This document shows positions 17,427 through 25,658 of a stretch of 64,000 nucleotides of DNA, in pieces (within the stretch, counting starts at the first letter, position 1; the number at the start of each line of letters is the position of its first letter). The DNA is from Streptomyces sp. ATexAB-D23. GTDB taxonomy: Bacteria; Actinomycetota; Actinomycetes; Streptomycetales; Streptomycetaceae. Under the pieces are notes generated by a model. The model saw only the letters and a list, made by a program, of their open reading frames with translations, was not told where the DNA came from and did no database searches. The stretch covers positions 77,780 through 141,779 of the forward strand of contig NZ_KB892009.1 of the NCBI RefSeq assembly GCF_000373645.1. Direction: 5' to 3'. The position numbers and the translations under genes are program-made.

Positions 17427-17455
17427 GGCCGGGGACATGGGCCCCGTCCTCGGCC
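17427..17455 (+). terminator. Terminator after rlmN
   Basis: GGCCGGGGAC (17427-17436) pairs with GTCCTCGGCC (17446-17455), ten pairs including one G-U, with a nine-base loop, 8 bp after the rlmN stop. It separates rlmN from the riboswitch-controlled thiamine operon. TAGCCT at 17469-17474 beyond it may be the -10 of that operon. Confidence 0.6.
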
Positions 17456-17496
17456 GAAACGGGCCGTGTAGCCTGGGGCCGAAATCAACTGCATAT

Positions 17497-17598
17497 TCCG
17501 ACAGGGGAGCGCCACAGCGCTGAGAGTGCGGCACCAAGGACAGGTTGGCCGCAGACCCTCTGAACCTCGCCCGGGTCATTCCGGGTAGGAAGTTCGGA
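17497..17598 (+). promoter_or_regulatory. TPP (THI-box) riboswitch
   Basis: Canonical thiamine-pyrophosphate riboswitch aptamer. ACAGGGGAGC (17501-17510) begins the conserved core, GCTGAGAGTGCGGC carries the invariant CTGAGA (17520-17525), and the 3' half contains GACCCTCTGAACCT and TCATTCCGGGTAGGAAGTTC. Closing stem P1 is formed by TCCGA (17497-17501) and TCGGA (17594-17598). It lies about 95 nt before thiB in the sense direction. High TPP should switch off the importer, either through the hairpin at 17617-17655 or by hiding the ribosome site. Confidence 0.95.
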
Positions 17599-17616
17599 CC
17601 ATACTCAAGCTGTTGC

Positions 17617-17655
17617 GCCCTGCCCGCTTCCGGTTACGACCGGTGCGGGCGGGGC
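17617..17655 (+). terminator. Hairpin in the TPP riboswitch expression platform
   Basis: GCCCTGCCCGC (17617-17627) pairs with GCGGGCGGGGC (17645-17655), with one G-U, and the inner CCGGT/ACCGG closes on a TACG loop. It lies between the aptamer and thiB, 36 bp before the start. It is the likely terminator that forms when TPP is bound. No long T-run follows, so termination would be of the U-poor type usual in Streptomyces. Confidence 0.55.
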
Positions 17656-17691
17656 CGCGTCTCTTCCTGGTCACTCCAGGAGGAATCACAC

Positions 17692-18795
17692 ATGAGCACC
17701 ACCCAGAAGGCCGCGGTGGCGGCCGTCGCCGCCGCGCTCGGCATCACCGCGCTGGCCGGCTGCGGCAGTTCCGACGACCCGGCCCCGGGCGCCGAGGGCA
17801 CCAAGGGCACCGGTTCCAAGACCGTCACGCTCGTCACCCACGACTCCTTCAACGCCTCCAAGGACGTGCTGAAGGACTTCACCCGCGAGACCGGCTACAC
17901 CGTCAAGGTGCTGAAGAGCGGCGACGCGGGCGCCGCCCTCAACCAGGAGATCCTGACCAAGGGCTCTCCGCGCGGCGACGTCTTCTTCGGCGTCGACAAC
18001 ACCCTGCTCTCCCGCGCCCTCGACAACGGCCTGTTCACGCCGTACGAGGCCAAGGGGCTCGACCGGGTCCCGGCCGACGTCCAGCTGGACGCGGACAAGC
18101 ACCGGGTCACCCCGGTCGACACCGGCGACATCTGCGTCAACTACGACAAGAAGTACTTCGCCGACAAGAAGCTCGCACCGCCGAAGACCTTCGCCGACCT
18201 GGCGAAGCCCGCGTACAAGAACCTGCTCGTCACCGAGAACGCCGCGACCTCATCGCCCGGTCTCGGCTTCCTCCTCGGCACCGTCGCCACGTACGGCGAG
18301 GACGGCTACCAGGACTACTGGAAGAAGCTGAAGGACAACGGCGTCAAGGTCGTCGACGGCTGGGAGCAGGCGTACAACGAGGAGTTCTCCGGCTCCGCGG
18401 GCGGCAAGAAGGCCAAGGCGGACCGGCCGCTCGTCGTCAGCTACGCCTCCAGCCCGCCCGTCGAGGTGCTGTACGCCGACCCGCAGCCGGGGACCGCGCC
18501 GACCGGCGTCGCCACCGGGACGTGCTTCCGCCAGATCGAGTTCGCCGGACTCCTGGACGGGGCGAAGAACGAGGCCGGCGGCAAGGCCCTGCTCGACTTC
18601 CTGATCGGCAAGAAGTTCCAGGAGGACATGCCCCTCACCATGTTCGTCAGCCCGGTCGCCGAGGACGCGAAGGTGCCGGAACTCTTCACGAAGTTCGGCG
18701 CCACCGCAGACAAGCCGGCGACCGTCGCCCCGGACGCCATCGCCAAGAACCGTGAGCAGTGGGTCCAGTCATGGTCCTCGCTCGTAGTGAAGTAG
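17692..18795 (+). CDS. thiB: Thiamine ABC transporter, substrate-binding lipoprotein
   Basis: Extracytoplasmic thiamine-binding protein (367 residues) that delivers thiamine or its phosphates to ThiP-ThiQ. It has a lipoprotein signal ending LAGCGSS, with lipidated Cys24, then a type II periplasmic-binding fold. TLVTHDSFNASKDV, GDVFFGVDNTLLSRAL and PVDTGDICVNYD match the ThiB family. ATG 17692 follows AGGAGGA at 17678-17684. It is first in a three-gene unit under the TPP riboswitch and overlaps thiP by 25 bp. Confidence 0.94.
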   Translation: MSTTQKAAVAAVAAALGITALAGCGSSDDPAPGAEGTKGTGSKTVTLVTHDSFNASKDVLKDFTRETGYTVKVLKSGDAGAALNQEILTKGSPRGDVFFGVDNTLLSRALDNGLFTPYEAKGLDRVPADVQLDADKHRVTPVDTGDICVNYDKKYFADKKLAPPKTFADLAKPAYKNLLVTENAATSSPGLGFLLGTVATYGEDGYQDYWKKLKDNGVKVVDGWEQAYNEEFSGSAGGKKAKADRPLVVSYASSPPVEVLYADPQPGTAPTGVATGTCFRQIEFAGLLDGAKNEAGGKALLDFLIGKKFQEDMPLTMFVSPVAEDAKVPELFTKFGATADKPATVAPDAIAKNREQWVQSWSSLVVK

Positions 18796-20486
18796 CGAAG
18801 GATCCCGTACGCGGACCGGGCGCGCGCGGGAAGTCCGCACGCGCCCGGTCCCGGCGCGGGAACGTGATCCGGCTCGGTCTCATGGCCGTGCCGGTCGCCT
18901 TCTTCGCCGTGTTCTTCGCCTATCCCGTCGCGGCGATCGTCGGCCGGGGGCTCAAGACGGACGGCGTCTGGCAGTTCGGCGGGTTCGGCGAGGTGCTGGC
19001 CCGGCCGGAGATCCGGGACGTCCTGTGGTTCACCCTGTGGCAGGCGCTCGCCTCGACCGCGCTGACCCTGCTGATCGCGCTGCCCGGCGCCTATGTATTC
19101 GCCCGGTTCGACTTCCCCGGCAAGCAGGTGCTGCGGGCCGTCGTCACGGTGCCGTTCGTGCTGCCGACCGTCGTCGTGGGCACCGCCTTTCTCGCGCTGC
19201 TCGGCCGCGGCGGCCTGCTGGACGAGCTGTGGGGCGTACGGCTCGACACCACCGTGTGGGCGATCCTGCTGGCGCACGTCTTCTTCAACTACGCGGTCGT
19301 CGTCCGCACGGTCGGCGGCCTCTGGGCGCAGCTCGACCCGCGTCAGGAGGAGGCCGCCCGGGTCCTGGGAGCCGGCCGGTTCACCGCCTGGCGGCGCGTC
19401 ACCCTGCCGGCGCTCGCCCCGGCCGTGGCCGCCGCCGCTCTGATGGTCTTCCTCTTCACCTTCACCTCCTTCGGGGTCGTGCAGATCCTCGGCGGGCCCG
19501 GCTTCTCCACGCTGGAGGTGGAGATCTACCGGCAGACCGCGCAGCTGCTCGCCCTGCCCACGGCTGCCGTGCTGACGCTCGTACAGTTCGTCGCGGTCGG
19601 CGCGATCCTCGCCGTGCACGCCTGGACCGTACGGCGCAGGGAGCGGGCGCTGAAGCTGGTCGACCCGGCGCAGACCGCCCGCCGGCCGAGCGGCGCCGGG
19701 CAGTGGACGTTGCTCGCCGGGGTGCTGCTGAGCGTGCTGGTGCTGATCCTGCTGCCGCTCGCGGTGCTGGTGGAGCGTTCGCTCGGCGGGTCCGGCCTCG
19801 CCTACTACCGCGCGCTCACCTCGGCGGACGCCAACAGCGGTACGTTCCTGGTCGCGCCCATCGAGGCGATCGGCAACTCGCTGCGCTACGCCGTGGTCGC
19901 CACCCTCATCGCCCTGGTCGTCGGCGGGCTGGCCGCGGCCGCGCTCACCCGCCGGGCGGGCCGGCTCGTACGGGGCTTCGACGCGCTGCTGATGCTGCCG
20001 CTCGGGGTCTCCGCGGTCACCGTCGGCTTCGGCTTCCTGATCACCCTGGACAAGCCGCCGCTGGACCTGCGGACCTCCTGGATCCTGGTGCCCCTCGCCC
20101 AGGCGCTGGTCGGGGTGCCGTTCGTCGTACGGACCATGCTGCCGGTCCTGAGAGCGGTGGACGCACGGCTGCGCGAGGCCGCCGGGGTGCTCGGCGCGTC
20201 CCCGCTGCGGGCCTGGCGCGAGGTGGACCTTCCGCTGGTGCGGCGGGCGCTGCTGGTCGCCGCCGGCTTCGCCTTCGCCGTGTCGCTGGGGGAGTTCGGC
20301 GCCACCGTGTTCATCGCGCGGCCCGACAACCCGACGCTGCCGGTGGCCGTGGCCCGGCTGCTCGGGCGGTCCGGGGAGCTCAACTACGGCCAGGCGATGG
20401 CCCTCAGCACCATCCTGATGCTGGTGTGCGCGGTGTCGCTGCTGCTCCTCGAACGCATCCGCACCGACCGGTCGGGGGAGTTCTAG
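18771..20486 (+). CDS. thiP: Thiamine ABC transporter permease
   Basis: Fused double permease (571 residues) that forms the thiamine channel. About 12 membrane segments fall into two homologous halves. Each half has an EAA-type loop for ATPase contact: EAARVLGAGRFTAWRRVTLP at about residue 195 and REAAGVLGASPLRAWREVDL at about 465. ATG 18771 lies inside the end of thiB and continues in frame; GTG 18759 is also possible. The basic N-terminus (KSARARSRRGN) is consistent with an inside orientation. It is followed by thiQ after 20 bp. Confidence 0.93.
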   Translation: MVLARSEVAKDPVRGPGARGKSARARSRRGNVIRLGLMAVPVAFFAVFFAYPVAAIVGRGLKTDGVWQFGGFGEVLARPEIRDVLWFTLWQALASTALTLLIALPGAYVFARFDFPGKQVLRAVVTVPFVLPTVVVGTAFLALLGRGGLLDELWGVRLDTTVWAILLAHVFFNYAVVVRTVGGLWAQLDPRQEEAARVLGAGRFTAWRRVTLPALAPAVAAAALMVFLFTFTSFGVVQILGGPGFSTLEVEIYRQTAQLLALPTAAVLTLVQFVAVGAILAVHAWTVRRRERALKLVDPAQTARRPSGAGQWTLLAGVLLSVLVLILLPLAVLVERSLGGSGLAYYRALTSADANSGTFLVAPIEAIGNSLRYAVVATLIALVVGGLAAAALTRRAGRLVRGFDALLMLPLGVSAVTVGFGFLITLDKPPLDLRTSWILVPLAQALVGVPFVVRTMLPVLRAVDARLREAAGVLGASPLRAWREVDLPLVRRALLVAAGFAFAVSLGEFGATVFIARPDNPTLPVAVARLLGRSGELNYGQAMALSTILMLVCAVSLLLLERIRTDRSGEF

Positions 20487-20506
20487 GAAATGGGGAGTTC
20501 CGGAAA

Positions 20507-21532
20507 ATGCTGACACTCGAATCGGCCACGGTCCGCTTCGGTGAGCGGGTCGCGCTCGACGGGGTGGACCTGGAGGTCGCCGATCACGAGATCGTCTGCG
20601 TGCTCGGGCCGAGCGGCAGCGGCAAGTCCTCGCTGCTGAGGCTGGTCGCGGGGCTCCAGGAGCCGGACGGCGGGCGGGTCCTGCTCGACGGCGCCGACCA
20701 GGACGGTGTCCCGGTGCACCGGCGCGGGCTCGGCCTGATGTTCCAGGACCACCAGCTCTTCCCGCACCGGGACGTCGGCGCCAACGTCGCGTTCGGCCTG
20801 CGCATGCACGGCGTGGGCCGGGACGAGCAGGACCGCAAGGTCGCCGAACTCCTCGACCTCGTCGGCCTCCCCGGCGCCGAACGGCGTGCCGTCGCCACGC
20901 TCTCCGGCGGCGAGCAGCAGCGCGTCGCCCTCGCCCGTGCCCTCGCCCCCCGGCCCAGGCTCCTGATGCTGGACGAACCCCTCGGCCAGCTGGACCGCAG
21001 CCTGCGTGAACGCCTCGTCGTCGAACTGCGCGCCCTCTTCGGCCGGCTCGGCACGACCGTGCTCGCCGTCACCCACGACCAGGGCGAGGCGTTCGCCCTG
21101 GCCGACCGGGTCGTCGTGATGCGCGAGGGACGCGTCGCCCAGGTGGGGACCCCGCTGGAGGTGTGGCAGCGCCCCGCCTCCGCGTTCGTGGCGCGTTTCC
21201 TGGGCTTCGACAACGTGGTGGAGGCGACCGTCGACGGGGAGACGGCGCTCACGGACTGGGGCGAGGTACCGGTGCCCGCCGGGTCGAGGCAGGGGGCGTG
21301 CGATCTGCTGGTGCGTCCGGCCGGGGTGCGGATCGGCGGGCCGGGGAAGGGGCTGGGCTGCGTCGTCGGCGCGCGCACCTTCCGCGGCAGCCATGTCGCC
21401 GTGACCCTGCACCCCGAGCACGGCCCGGTGCTGGAGGCCGAGTGCTCACTGCGCGGGACGCCGGACGAGGGGGAGCGGGTCGGGGTCACCTTCGACGTCT
21501 CGGAGTGCGTCGTGCTGCCCGCACTCTTCTGA
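20507..21532 (+). CDS. thiQ: Thiamine ABC transporter ATPase
   Basis: ATP-binding subunit (341 residues) of the thiamine importer. Walker A is GPSGSGKSS (from about residue 34), the Q-loop is MFQDHQLF, the signature is LSGGEQQR, Walker B is LLMLDEP and the switch His is in THDQGEA. A C-terminal extension of about 120 residues resembles a TOBE-type regulatory domain, making it longer than the enterobacterial ThiQ (about 230). ATG 20507 follows GGGGAG at 20492-20497. The same frame stays open far upstream, but that part is antisense to codon bias and lies inside thiP. Confidence 0.93.
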   Translation: MLTLESATVRFGERVALDGVDLEVADHEIVCVLGPSGSGKSSLLRLVAGLQEPDGGRVLLDGADQDGVPVHRRGLGLMFQDHQLFPHRDVGANVAFGLRMHGVGRDEQDRKVAELLDLVGLPGAERRAVATLSGGEQQRVALARALAPRPRLLMLDEPLGQLDRSLRERLVVELRALFGRLGTTVLAVTHDQGEAFALADRVVVMREGRVAQVGTPLEVWQRPASAFVARFLGFDNVVEATVDGETALTDWGEVPVPAGSRQGACDLLVRPAGVRIGGPGKGLGCVVGARTFRGSHVAVTLHPEHGPVLEAECSLRGTPDEGERVGVTFDVSECVVLPALF

Positions 21533-21566
21533 CGGAGGGACGGACGGGCCGGGGCTGGGGCATATG

Positions 21567-21606
21567 CGACGGACCGGCCGGGCAGTGCGCCCAGGCCGGT
21601 CCGTCG
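21567..21606. terminator. Bidirectional terminator after thiQ
   Basis: CGACGGACCGGCC (21567-21579) and GGCCGGTCCGTCG (21594-21606) form a perfect 13-bp stem with GGG/CCC extending into the loop. It lies between the convergent thiQ and ABC permease genes. Confidence 0.75.
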
Positions 21607-21623
21607 GGTCCGTCCGGTCCCGC

Positions 21624-22763
21624 TCAGGGGGTCAGCGGCAGCGCCGCCAGTTCCGCGATGGCCCAGGTGATCGGGGCGAACACCACCAGCAGCGCGGCGG
21701 CACGCAGGGCCGTCGCCGCACGCAGCGCCGAGGCCGGGGCACCGAGCCGCAGCAGCGCCCGTGCCGTCTCGGCGCGGGCCTGCTTCGCCTCCAGGGCGGA
21801 GGTCAGCAGCGTCGCCGTGGTGCAGCCGATGACGAGCACCGCCCCGAGCGCGGTGAGCGGGCCGAACGGGCGGGGCCCCGTCCCGTACAGCGCGAAGGCG
21901 GCGATGATCCCCGAGAGGACCGCGCAGACCACCCCGAGCGGGCGGCCGATGCGCTGCGCCTCGTCCATCAGGACCCGGCCCGCCAGCAGGCGTACGGCTC
22001 CGGGGCGCACCATCTGGAGCAGCCGCCCGCACAGATGGGTCAGACCGGGGCCCGCCATGGCCAGGCCGATCGCCGTCAGCGTCCAGCCGACGAGTACCCA
22101 GGCCGGTGTGGCGTCGAGCTTGCCGGGAAGCGGGAAGGGGCTGCCGGCCGAGCCCCGGCTCGCGTACGCCTCGACGGCGAGACCGGCCGCCGTCAGGGCC
22201 ACGCCCCAGGGCAGTCCGGTGGGCGGGGCCGCGGGGGTAGGAAGCTCCTCGGCGGGCGCCGGGTCGGCGGTGTCCTCGGCGGGGCTCGCCGCCCGTACCG
22301 GACGGGTGCGCAGCGCCAGCGCGCTGGCCGTCGCGGCGGACGCCGGCACCAGGGTCAGCAGGACGAGGACGGCGGCGACCGGAAGCGGAGCGTCCGCGCC
22401 GAGCAGCCCGGCGGCTGCGCCGTCGAACGGCAGCCCGGACAGGTCGCCGCGCAGGTGGAGGAAGAACAGCAGCGCCACCGCGGAGCCGAGGGTGCACGAG
22501 ACGGCGGTGGAGACCGCGGCGAGGACGCTGAGCCGCACCGGGCCGAGGCCGACGGCGGACAGCCCGGAGCGCGGCCGGGTGCTCGGGTCCGTACGGGCCA
22601 CCGCGACGGCGAACTGCACCGTGGTGGCGAGCGGGACGAGGCACCACAGCAGCCGCAGCACCGAACCGGCCGAGTGGGCGGGATGCCCGGCGGCGTAGCC
22701 GAGGGTGCACAGGAGGAGGAAGCCGACCCCGGCGGAGGCAGCCGCGACGAGCAGCCTCCGCAT
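21624..22763 (-). CDS. ABC transporter permease-like membrane protein
   Basis: A 379-residue integral membrane protein with about ten predicted segments, for example VGFLLLCTLGYAAGH, LSVLAAVSTAVSCTLGSAVALLFFL, VAAVLVLLTLVPASAATASALAL and GVVCAVLSGIIAAFALYG. An Ala/Pro/Glu-rich cytoplasmic linker lies near residue 160-180. The tail (EAKQARAETARALLRLGAPASALRAA) resembles the coupling region of FtsX/MacB-type permeases. ATG 22763 is 26 bp after the ATPase stop, and the pair looks co-transcribed. Substrate is unknown; export of a lipid, peptide or drug is the usual role of such pairs. Confidence 0.8.
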   Translation of the reverse strand: MRRLLVAAASAGVGFLLLCTLGYAAGHPAHSAGSVLRLLWCLVPLATTVQFAVAVARTDPSTRPRSGLSAVGLGPVRLSVLAAVSTAVSCTLGSAVALLFFLHLRGDLSGLPFDGAAAGLLGADAPLPVAAVLVLLTLVPASAATASALALRTRPVRAASPAEDTADPAPAEELPTPAAPPTGLPWGVALTAAGLAVEAYASRGSAGSPFPLPGKLDATPAWVLVGWTLTAIGLAMAGPGLTHLCGRLLQMVRPGAVRLLAGRVLMDEAQRIGRPLGVVCAVLSGIIAAFALYGTGPRPFGPLTALGAVLVIGCTTATLLTSALEAKQARAETARALLRLGAPASALRAATALRAAALLVVFAPITWAIAELAALPLTP

Positions 22764-22789
22764 CAGGACCAGGGGATGGGAACCGCGGG

Positions 22790-23527
22790 CTAGACGGAGA
22801 GCGAGCACGCCGCGCGGCCCTCCGGATCGGTTTCGGCGGGCAGGGTGACCGTGGAGACGCGGCGCCCGTCCAGCAGGGGCACCACACGGTCGGCGAGGGC
22901 GGCGATCTCCGCGTCGTGGGTGGCGAGCACCACGGTGATGCCGTGCGAGCGGGCGGCGCTGGTCAGGGTCCGCAGCACATGGGTGCGGTCGGTGCGGTGC
23001 AGACTCGCGGTCGGCTCGTCGGCGAAGATCACGGAGGGCCCCGCGGCCAGGGCACGGGCCACGGAGATCCGCTGCCGCTGGCTCTGCTGGAGGGTGTGCG
23101 GGCGCTGCTTGGCGCACATGCCGATGTCGAGGCGCTCCAGCCACTCCATGGCGGCCTTCTTCGCCTCCCGGTGCGAGGCGCCGCGCAGCAGGAGCGGGAG
23201 TGCGGTGTTCTCCCAGGTGTTCAGCTCCGGGACGAGCTGCGGCTCGGGGGCGATCCAGCCGAACTTGTCGCGGCGCAGCCGCTCCCGCAGCCTCGGCCCC
23301 ATGGTGTGCACGGGCACGCTGTTGAACCAGACCTCGCCCTCCTGGGGGACGAGCTGGCCGGAGAGGCAGTGCAGCAGGGTCGTCTTGCCGCTGCCGCGCG
23401 GGCCGGTCACGGCGAGGATCTCGCCGTCGCGGATGCCCAGGGATACCCCGCCGAGCGCGGGCGAGCCGTTGTGGGAGTGCTGCAGGGAACGCGCCCAGAT
23501 CACATCGTTGTCCGGCGGGGCCACCAT
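22790..23527 (-). CDS. ABC transporter ATP-binding protein with atypical signature
   Basis: A 245-residue ATPase of the LolD/MacB-type branch. Walker A is GPRGSGKTT, Walker B is VIFADEP and the switch His is in ATHDAEI. The usual LSGGQQQR signature is replaced by LQQSQRQR, and the Q-loop region reads APEPQLVPEL. Both are unusual and may slow or alter ATP hydrolysis. ATG 23527 is chosen because GAGGTG is 6 bp upstream; the GTG inside that motif (23536) is the alternative. A perfect 22-bp palindrome lies 31 bp upstream. It is followed by its membrane partner. Confidence 0.88.
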   Translation of the reverse strand: MVAPPDNDVIWARSLQHSHNGSPALGGVSLGIRDGEILAVTGPRGSGKTTLLHCLSGQLVPQEGEVWFNSVPVHTMGPRLRERLRRDKFGWIAPEPQLVPELNTWENTALPLLLRGASHREAKKAAMEWLERLDIGMCAKQRPHTLQQSQRQRISVARALAAGPSVIFADEPTASLHRTDRTHVLRTLTSAARSHGITVVLATHDAEIAALADRVVPLLDGRRVSTVTLPAETDPEGRAACSLSV

Positions 23528-23557
23528 GGCGTACACCTCGGTTCAGATCAGATATCC

Positions 23558-23579
23558 CGTTCCCCCGTACGGGGGAACG
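23558..23579. promoter_or_regulatory. Perfect 22-bp palindrome, candidate operator
   Basis: CGTTCCCCCGT followed by its exact complement ACGGGGGAACG, with no spacer. It begins 31 bp upstream of the ABC ATPase start on the minus strand, directly before GGATATCTGATC, which could supply a -10. Position and symmetry suggest a dimeric repressor site. No regulator gene is adjacent. Confidence 0.5.
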
Positions 23580-23730
23580 AAGAGGGGGCCGATCGGTCAC
23601 TCGGCACCGTAGGGATTCGGATCGCGGTGTGCGTACAGCACGCGGCCCGGGTACGCCTCATCCCACTCGATCGGGCGCATCCGGGCTGCGCCGGGCGTAT
23701 GAGATGACCGCCCGCCGACGGGCGTGGGAC

Positions 23731-23752
23731 GGTCAAGGGGAGGTCAAGACGG
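23731..23752 (+). promoter_or_regulatory. 11-bp direct repeats, PHO-box-like
   Basis: GGTCAAGGGGA and GGTCAAGACGG are adjacent 11-bp units sharing GGTCAAG. The PhoP box of Streptomyces consists of 11-nt direct repeats around G(G/T)TCA, so the spacing and GTCA core fit, but CCC after the core is absent. They lie 127 bp before the aldehyde dehydrogenase start. Confidence 0.3.
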
Positions 23753-23878
23753 GAACAGTCGATCAGCCGGTCGAATGTTCGCTCAGAACTTCGTCCGCGG
23801 CCTTGCCGATCGCCGGGCAGGGACCCCCGACTACGCTGGGCGTCTCACCCATTGGACTCAACATCAGGAGGGGTGGCC

Positions 23879-25318
23879 GTGACCGCTGAGGTACGCCGTC
23901 TGCGCAACTACATCAACGGGGAGTTCCGGGACGCCGCCGACGGGCGGACGATCGACGTGGTCAACCCGGTGACCGAGGAGGTCTACGCGACCTCGCCGCT
24001 CTCCGGCCCCGCCGACGTCGATGCCGCGATGGACGCCGCCGCAGCCGCGTTCCCCGCCTGGCGCGACGCCACACCGGCCGAGCGTCAGCGCGCCCTGCTC
24101 AAGGTCGCGGACGCCTTCGAGGAGCGCGCCGAGGACCTGATCGCCGCCGAGTCCGAGAACACCGGCAAGCCGATCGGGCTCACCCGCACCGAGGAGATCC
24201 CGCCGGTGGTGGACCAGATCCGCTTCTTCGCGGGTGCCGCCCGGCTGCTCGAAGGGCGCTCGGCCGGCGAGTACATGGAGGGGCTGACCTCCATCGTGCG
24301 CCGCGAGCCGGTCGGCGTCTGCGCGCAGGTGGCACCGTGGAACTACCCGATGATGATGGCCGTCTGGAAGTTCGCCCCGGCGCTCGCGGCGGGCAACACC
24401 GTCGTCATCAAGCCGTCCGACACCACGCCGGCGTCCACCGTGCTGATCGCCGAGATCATCGGGCAGATCCTGCCCAAGGGCGTCTTCAACGTCATCTGCG
24501 GCGACCGGGACACCGGCCGCGCGATGGTCGAGCACCGGATTCCGGCGATGGCCTCCATCACTGGTTCGGTCCGGGCCGGCATGCAGGTCGCCGAGTCGGC
24601 GGCCAAGGACGTCAAGCGGGTCCACCTGGAGCTCGGCGGCAAGGCGCCCGTCGTCGTCTTCGAGGACACCGACATCGCCAAGGCCGTCGAGGACATCTCC
24701 GTCGCGGGTTACTTCAACGCAGGGCAGGACTGTACGGCGGCGACGCGCGTCCTGGTCCACGAGTCCATCCACGACGAGTTCGTCACCGCGCTCGCCAAGG
24801 CCGCCGCCGACACGAAGACGGGCCTGCCGGACGACGAGGACGTGCTCTACGGCCCCCTCAACAACGCCAACCAGCTGGCCCAGGTCAGCGGCTTCATCGA
24901 GCGCCTCCCGGCCCACGCCAGGGTCGAGGCGGGTGGCCACCGGGTCGGTGACAAGGGCTATTTCTACGCCCCGACCGTGGTCTCCGGGCTCAAGCAGGAC
25001 GACGAGATCATCCAGAACGAGGTCTTCGGCCCGGTCATCACCGTCCAGTCCTTCACGGACGAGGCCCAGGCGCTGGAGTGGGCCAACGGCGTCGAGTACG
25101 CGCTGGCCTCCTCGGTGTGGACCAAGGACCACGCGCGTGCCATGCGGATGTCGAAGAACCTCGACTTCGGATGCGTCTGGATCAACACCCACATCCCGCT
25201 CGTCGCGGAGATGCCGCACGGTGGTTTCAAGAAGTCCGGTTACGGCAAGGACCTCTCGGCCTACGGCTTCGAGGACTACACGCGCATCAAGCACGTCATG
25301 ACGTCCATCGAGGGCTGA
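23879..25318 (+). CDS. Aldehyde dehydrogenase, gamma-aminobutyraldehyde type
   Basis: NAD(P)-dependent aldehyde dehydrogenase of 479 residues. Conserved sites are APWNYPMMM, KPSDTTP, the general-base Glu in LELGGKAP, the catalytic Cys in NAGQDCTAATR, and NEVFGPV. The sequence is closest in pattern to aminobutyraldehyde and betaine aldehyde dehydrogenases (YINGEF, FFAGAARLLEG), which make GABA from putrescine-derived 4-aminobutanal. GTG 23879 follows AGGAGG at 23867-23872. A GABA aminotransferase gene is 11 kb away in the same window, consistent with putrescine catabolism. The 3' end, including the stop, is tandemly duplicated. Confidence 0.92.
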   Translation: MTAEVRRLRNYINGEFRDAADGRTIDVVNPVTEEVYATSPLSGPADVDAAMDAAAAAFPAWRDATPAERQRALLKVADAFEERAEDLIAAESENTGKPIGLTRTEEIPPVVDQIRFFAGAARLLEGRSAGEYMEGLTSIVRREPVGVCAQVAPWNYPMMMAVWKFAPALAAGNTVVIKPSDTTPASTVLIAEIIGQILPKGVFNVICGDRDTGRAMVEHRIPAMASITGSVRAGMQVAESAAKDVKRVHLELGGKAPVVVFEDTDIAKAVEDISVAGYFNAGQDCTAATRVLVHESIHDEFVTALAKAAADTKTGLPDDEDVLYGPLNNANQLAQVSGFIERLPAHARVEAGGHRVGDKGYFYAPTVVSGLKQDDEIIQNEVFGPVITVQSFTDEAQALEWANGVEYALASSVWTKDHARAMRMSKNLDFGCVWINTHIPLVAEMPHGGFKKSGYGKDLSAYGFEDYTRIKHVMTSIEG

Positions 25319-25367
25319 CCGTACCCACCCGTATGACGTCCATCGAGGGCTGACCCTACCCACCCGC
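25298..25367 (+). repeat. 35-bp tandem duplication across the dehydrogenase stop codon
   Basis: The unit at 25298-25332, which starts ATGACGTCCATCGAGGGCTG and contains the last six sense codons plus TGA, is repeated at 25333-25367. There is one internal mismatch and one at the final base. The first TGA ends the protein, so the second copy is non-coding. It looks like a recent slippage or duplication event. Confidence 0.9.
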
Positions 25368-25406
25368 GGCCCCGCGCGAACCAGCAGGTTCGCGCGGGGC
25401 CGCGGG
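25363..25406 (+). terminator. Strong terminator after the aldehyde dehydrogenase
   Basis: Arms 25363-25382 and 25387-25406 form a perfect 20-bp stem with an AGCA loop, followed by TGTTTTCG. This is a classical intrinsic terminator with a short T-run. The left arm starts within the end of the second copy of the 35-bp duplication. Confidence 0.88.
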
Positions 25407-25509
25407 TGTTTTCGGGTGATCCGAGTCCGGTCGTGAGCCCTCGGATCAAGCGGCCGGAGGCCCTGGAGCGGGTGGCGGAGCCGGAGCCGCCGGCCGCCCG
25501 CACCCCGAC

Positions 25510-25600
25510 ACCAGTTGATTGTTTCACCTCACTGTCAAAAATTTTCGAAATCTGAGCGACATCTTGTGTTCGCGTGTTCGTGATGCTTGAGTGTGAGGCG
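25510..25600 (+). promoter_or_regulatory. AT-rich promoter region of the first beta-helix hydrolase
   Basis: The 340-bp gap before the hydrolase holds a terminator and then this unusually AT-rich stretch. It includes CAAAAATTTTCGAAA (palindromic TTTCGAAA at 25543-25550). A weak sigma-70-like pair, TTGTGT (25564-25569) and TTGAGT (25587-25592), has a 17-bp spacer. The AT-rich palindrome is a candidate operator for a carbohydrate-responsive regulator. Confidence 0.35.
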
Positions 25601-25658
25601 CTTCCCCTCCCCCCACCTCCCCCACCGGGAAGCGCAGCCGCAGAGGATTTGGAGTGTC

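Larger units (their letters stand above)
23528..23878. other. Divergent intergenic region, 351 bp
   Basis: Separates the ABC operon (minus strand) from the aldehyde dehydrogenase (plus strand). I see no gene: the short frames lack coding bias. It holds a 22-bp palindrome (23558-23579), a pair of 11-bp direct repeats (23731-23752) and TACGCT at 23832-23837, which could be the -10 for the dehydrogenase. No convincing -35 accompanies it. Confidence 0.6.

Noticed and set aside
19025..20506. Upstream extension of thiQ
   Set aside because: The frame is open but inside thiP, in the wrong codon phase. Walker A spacing fits the start at 20507.
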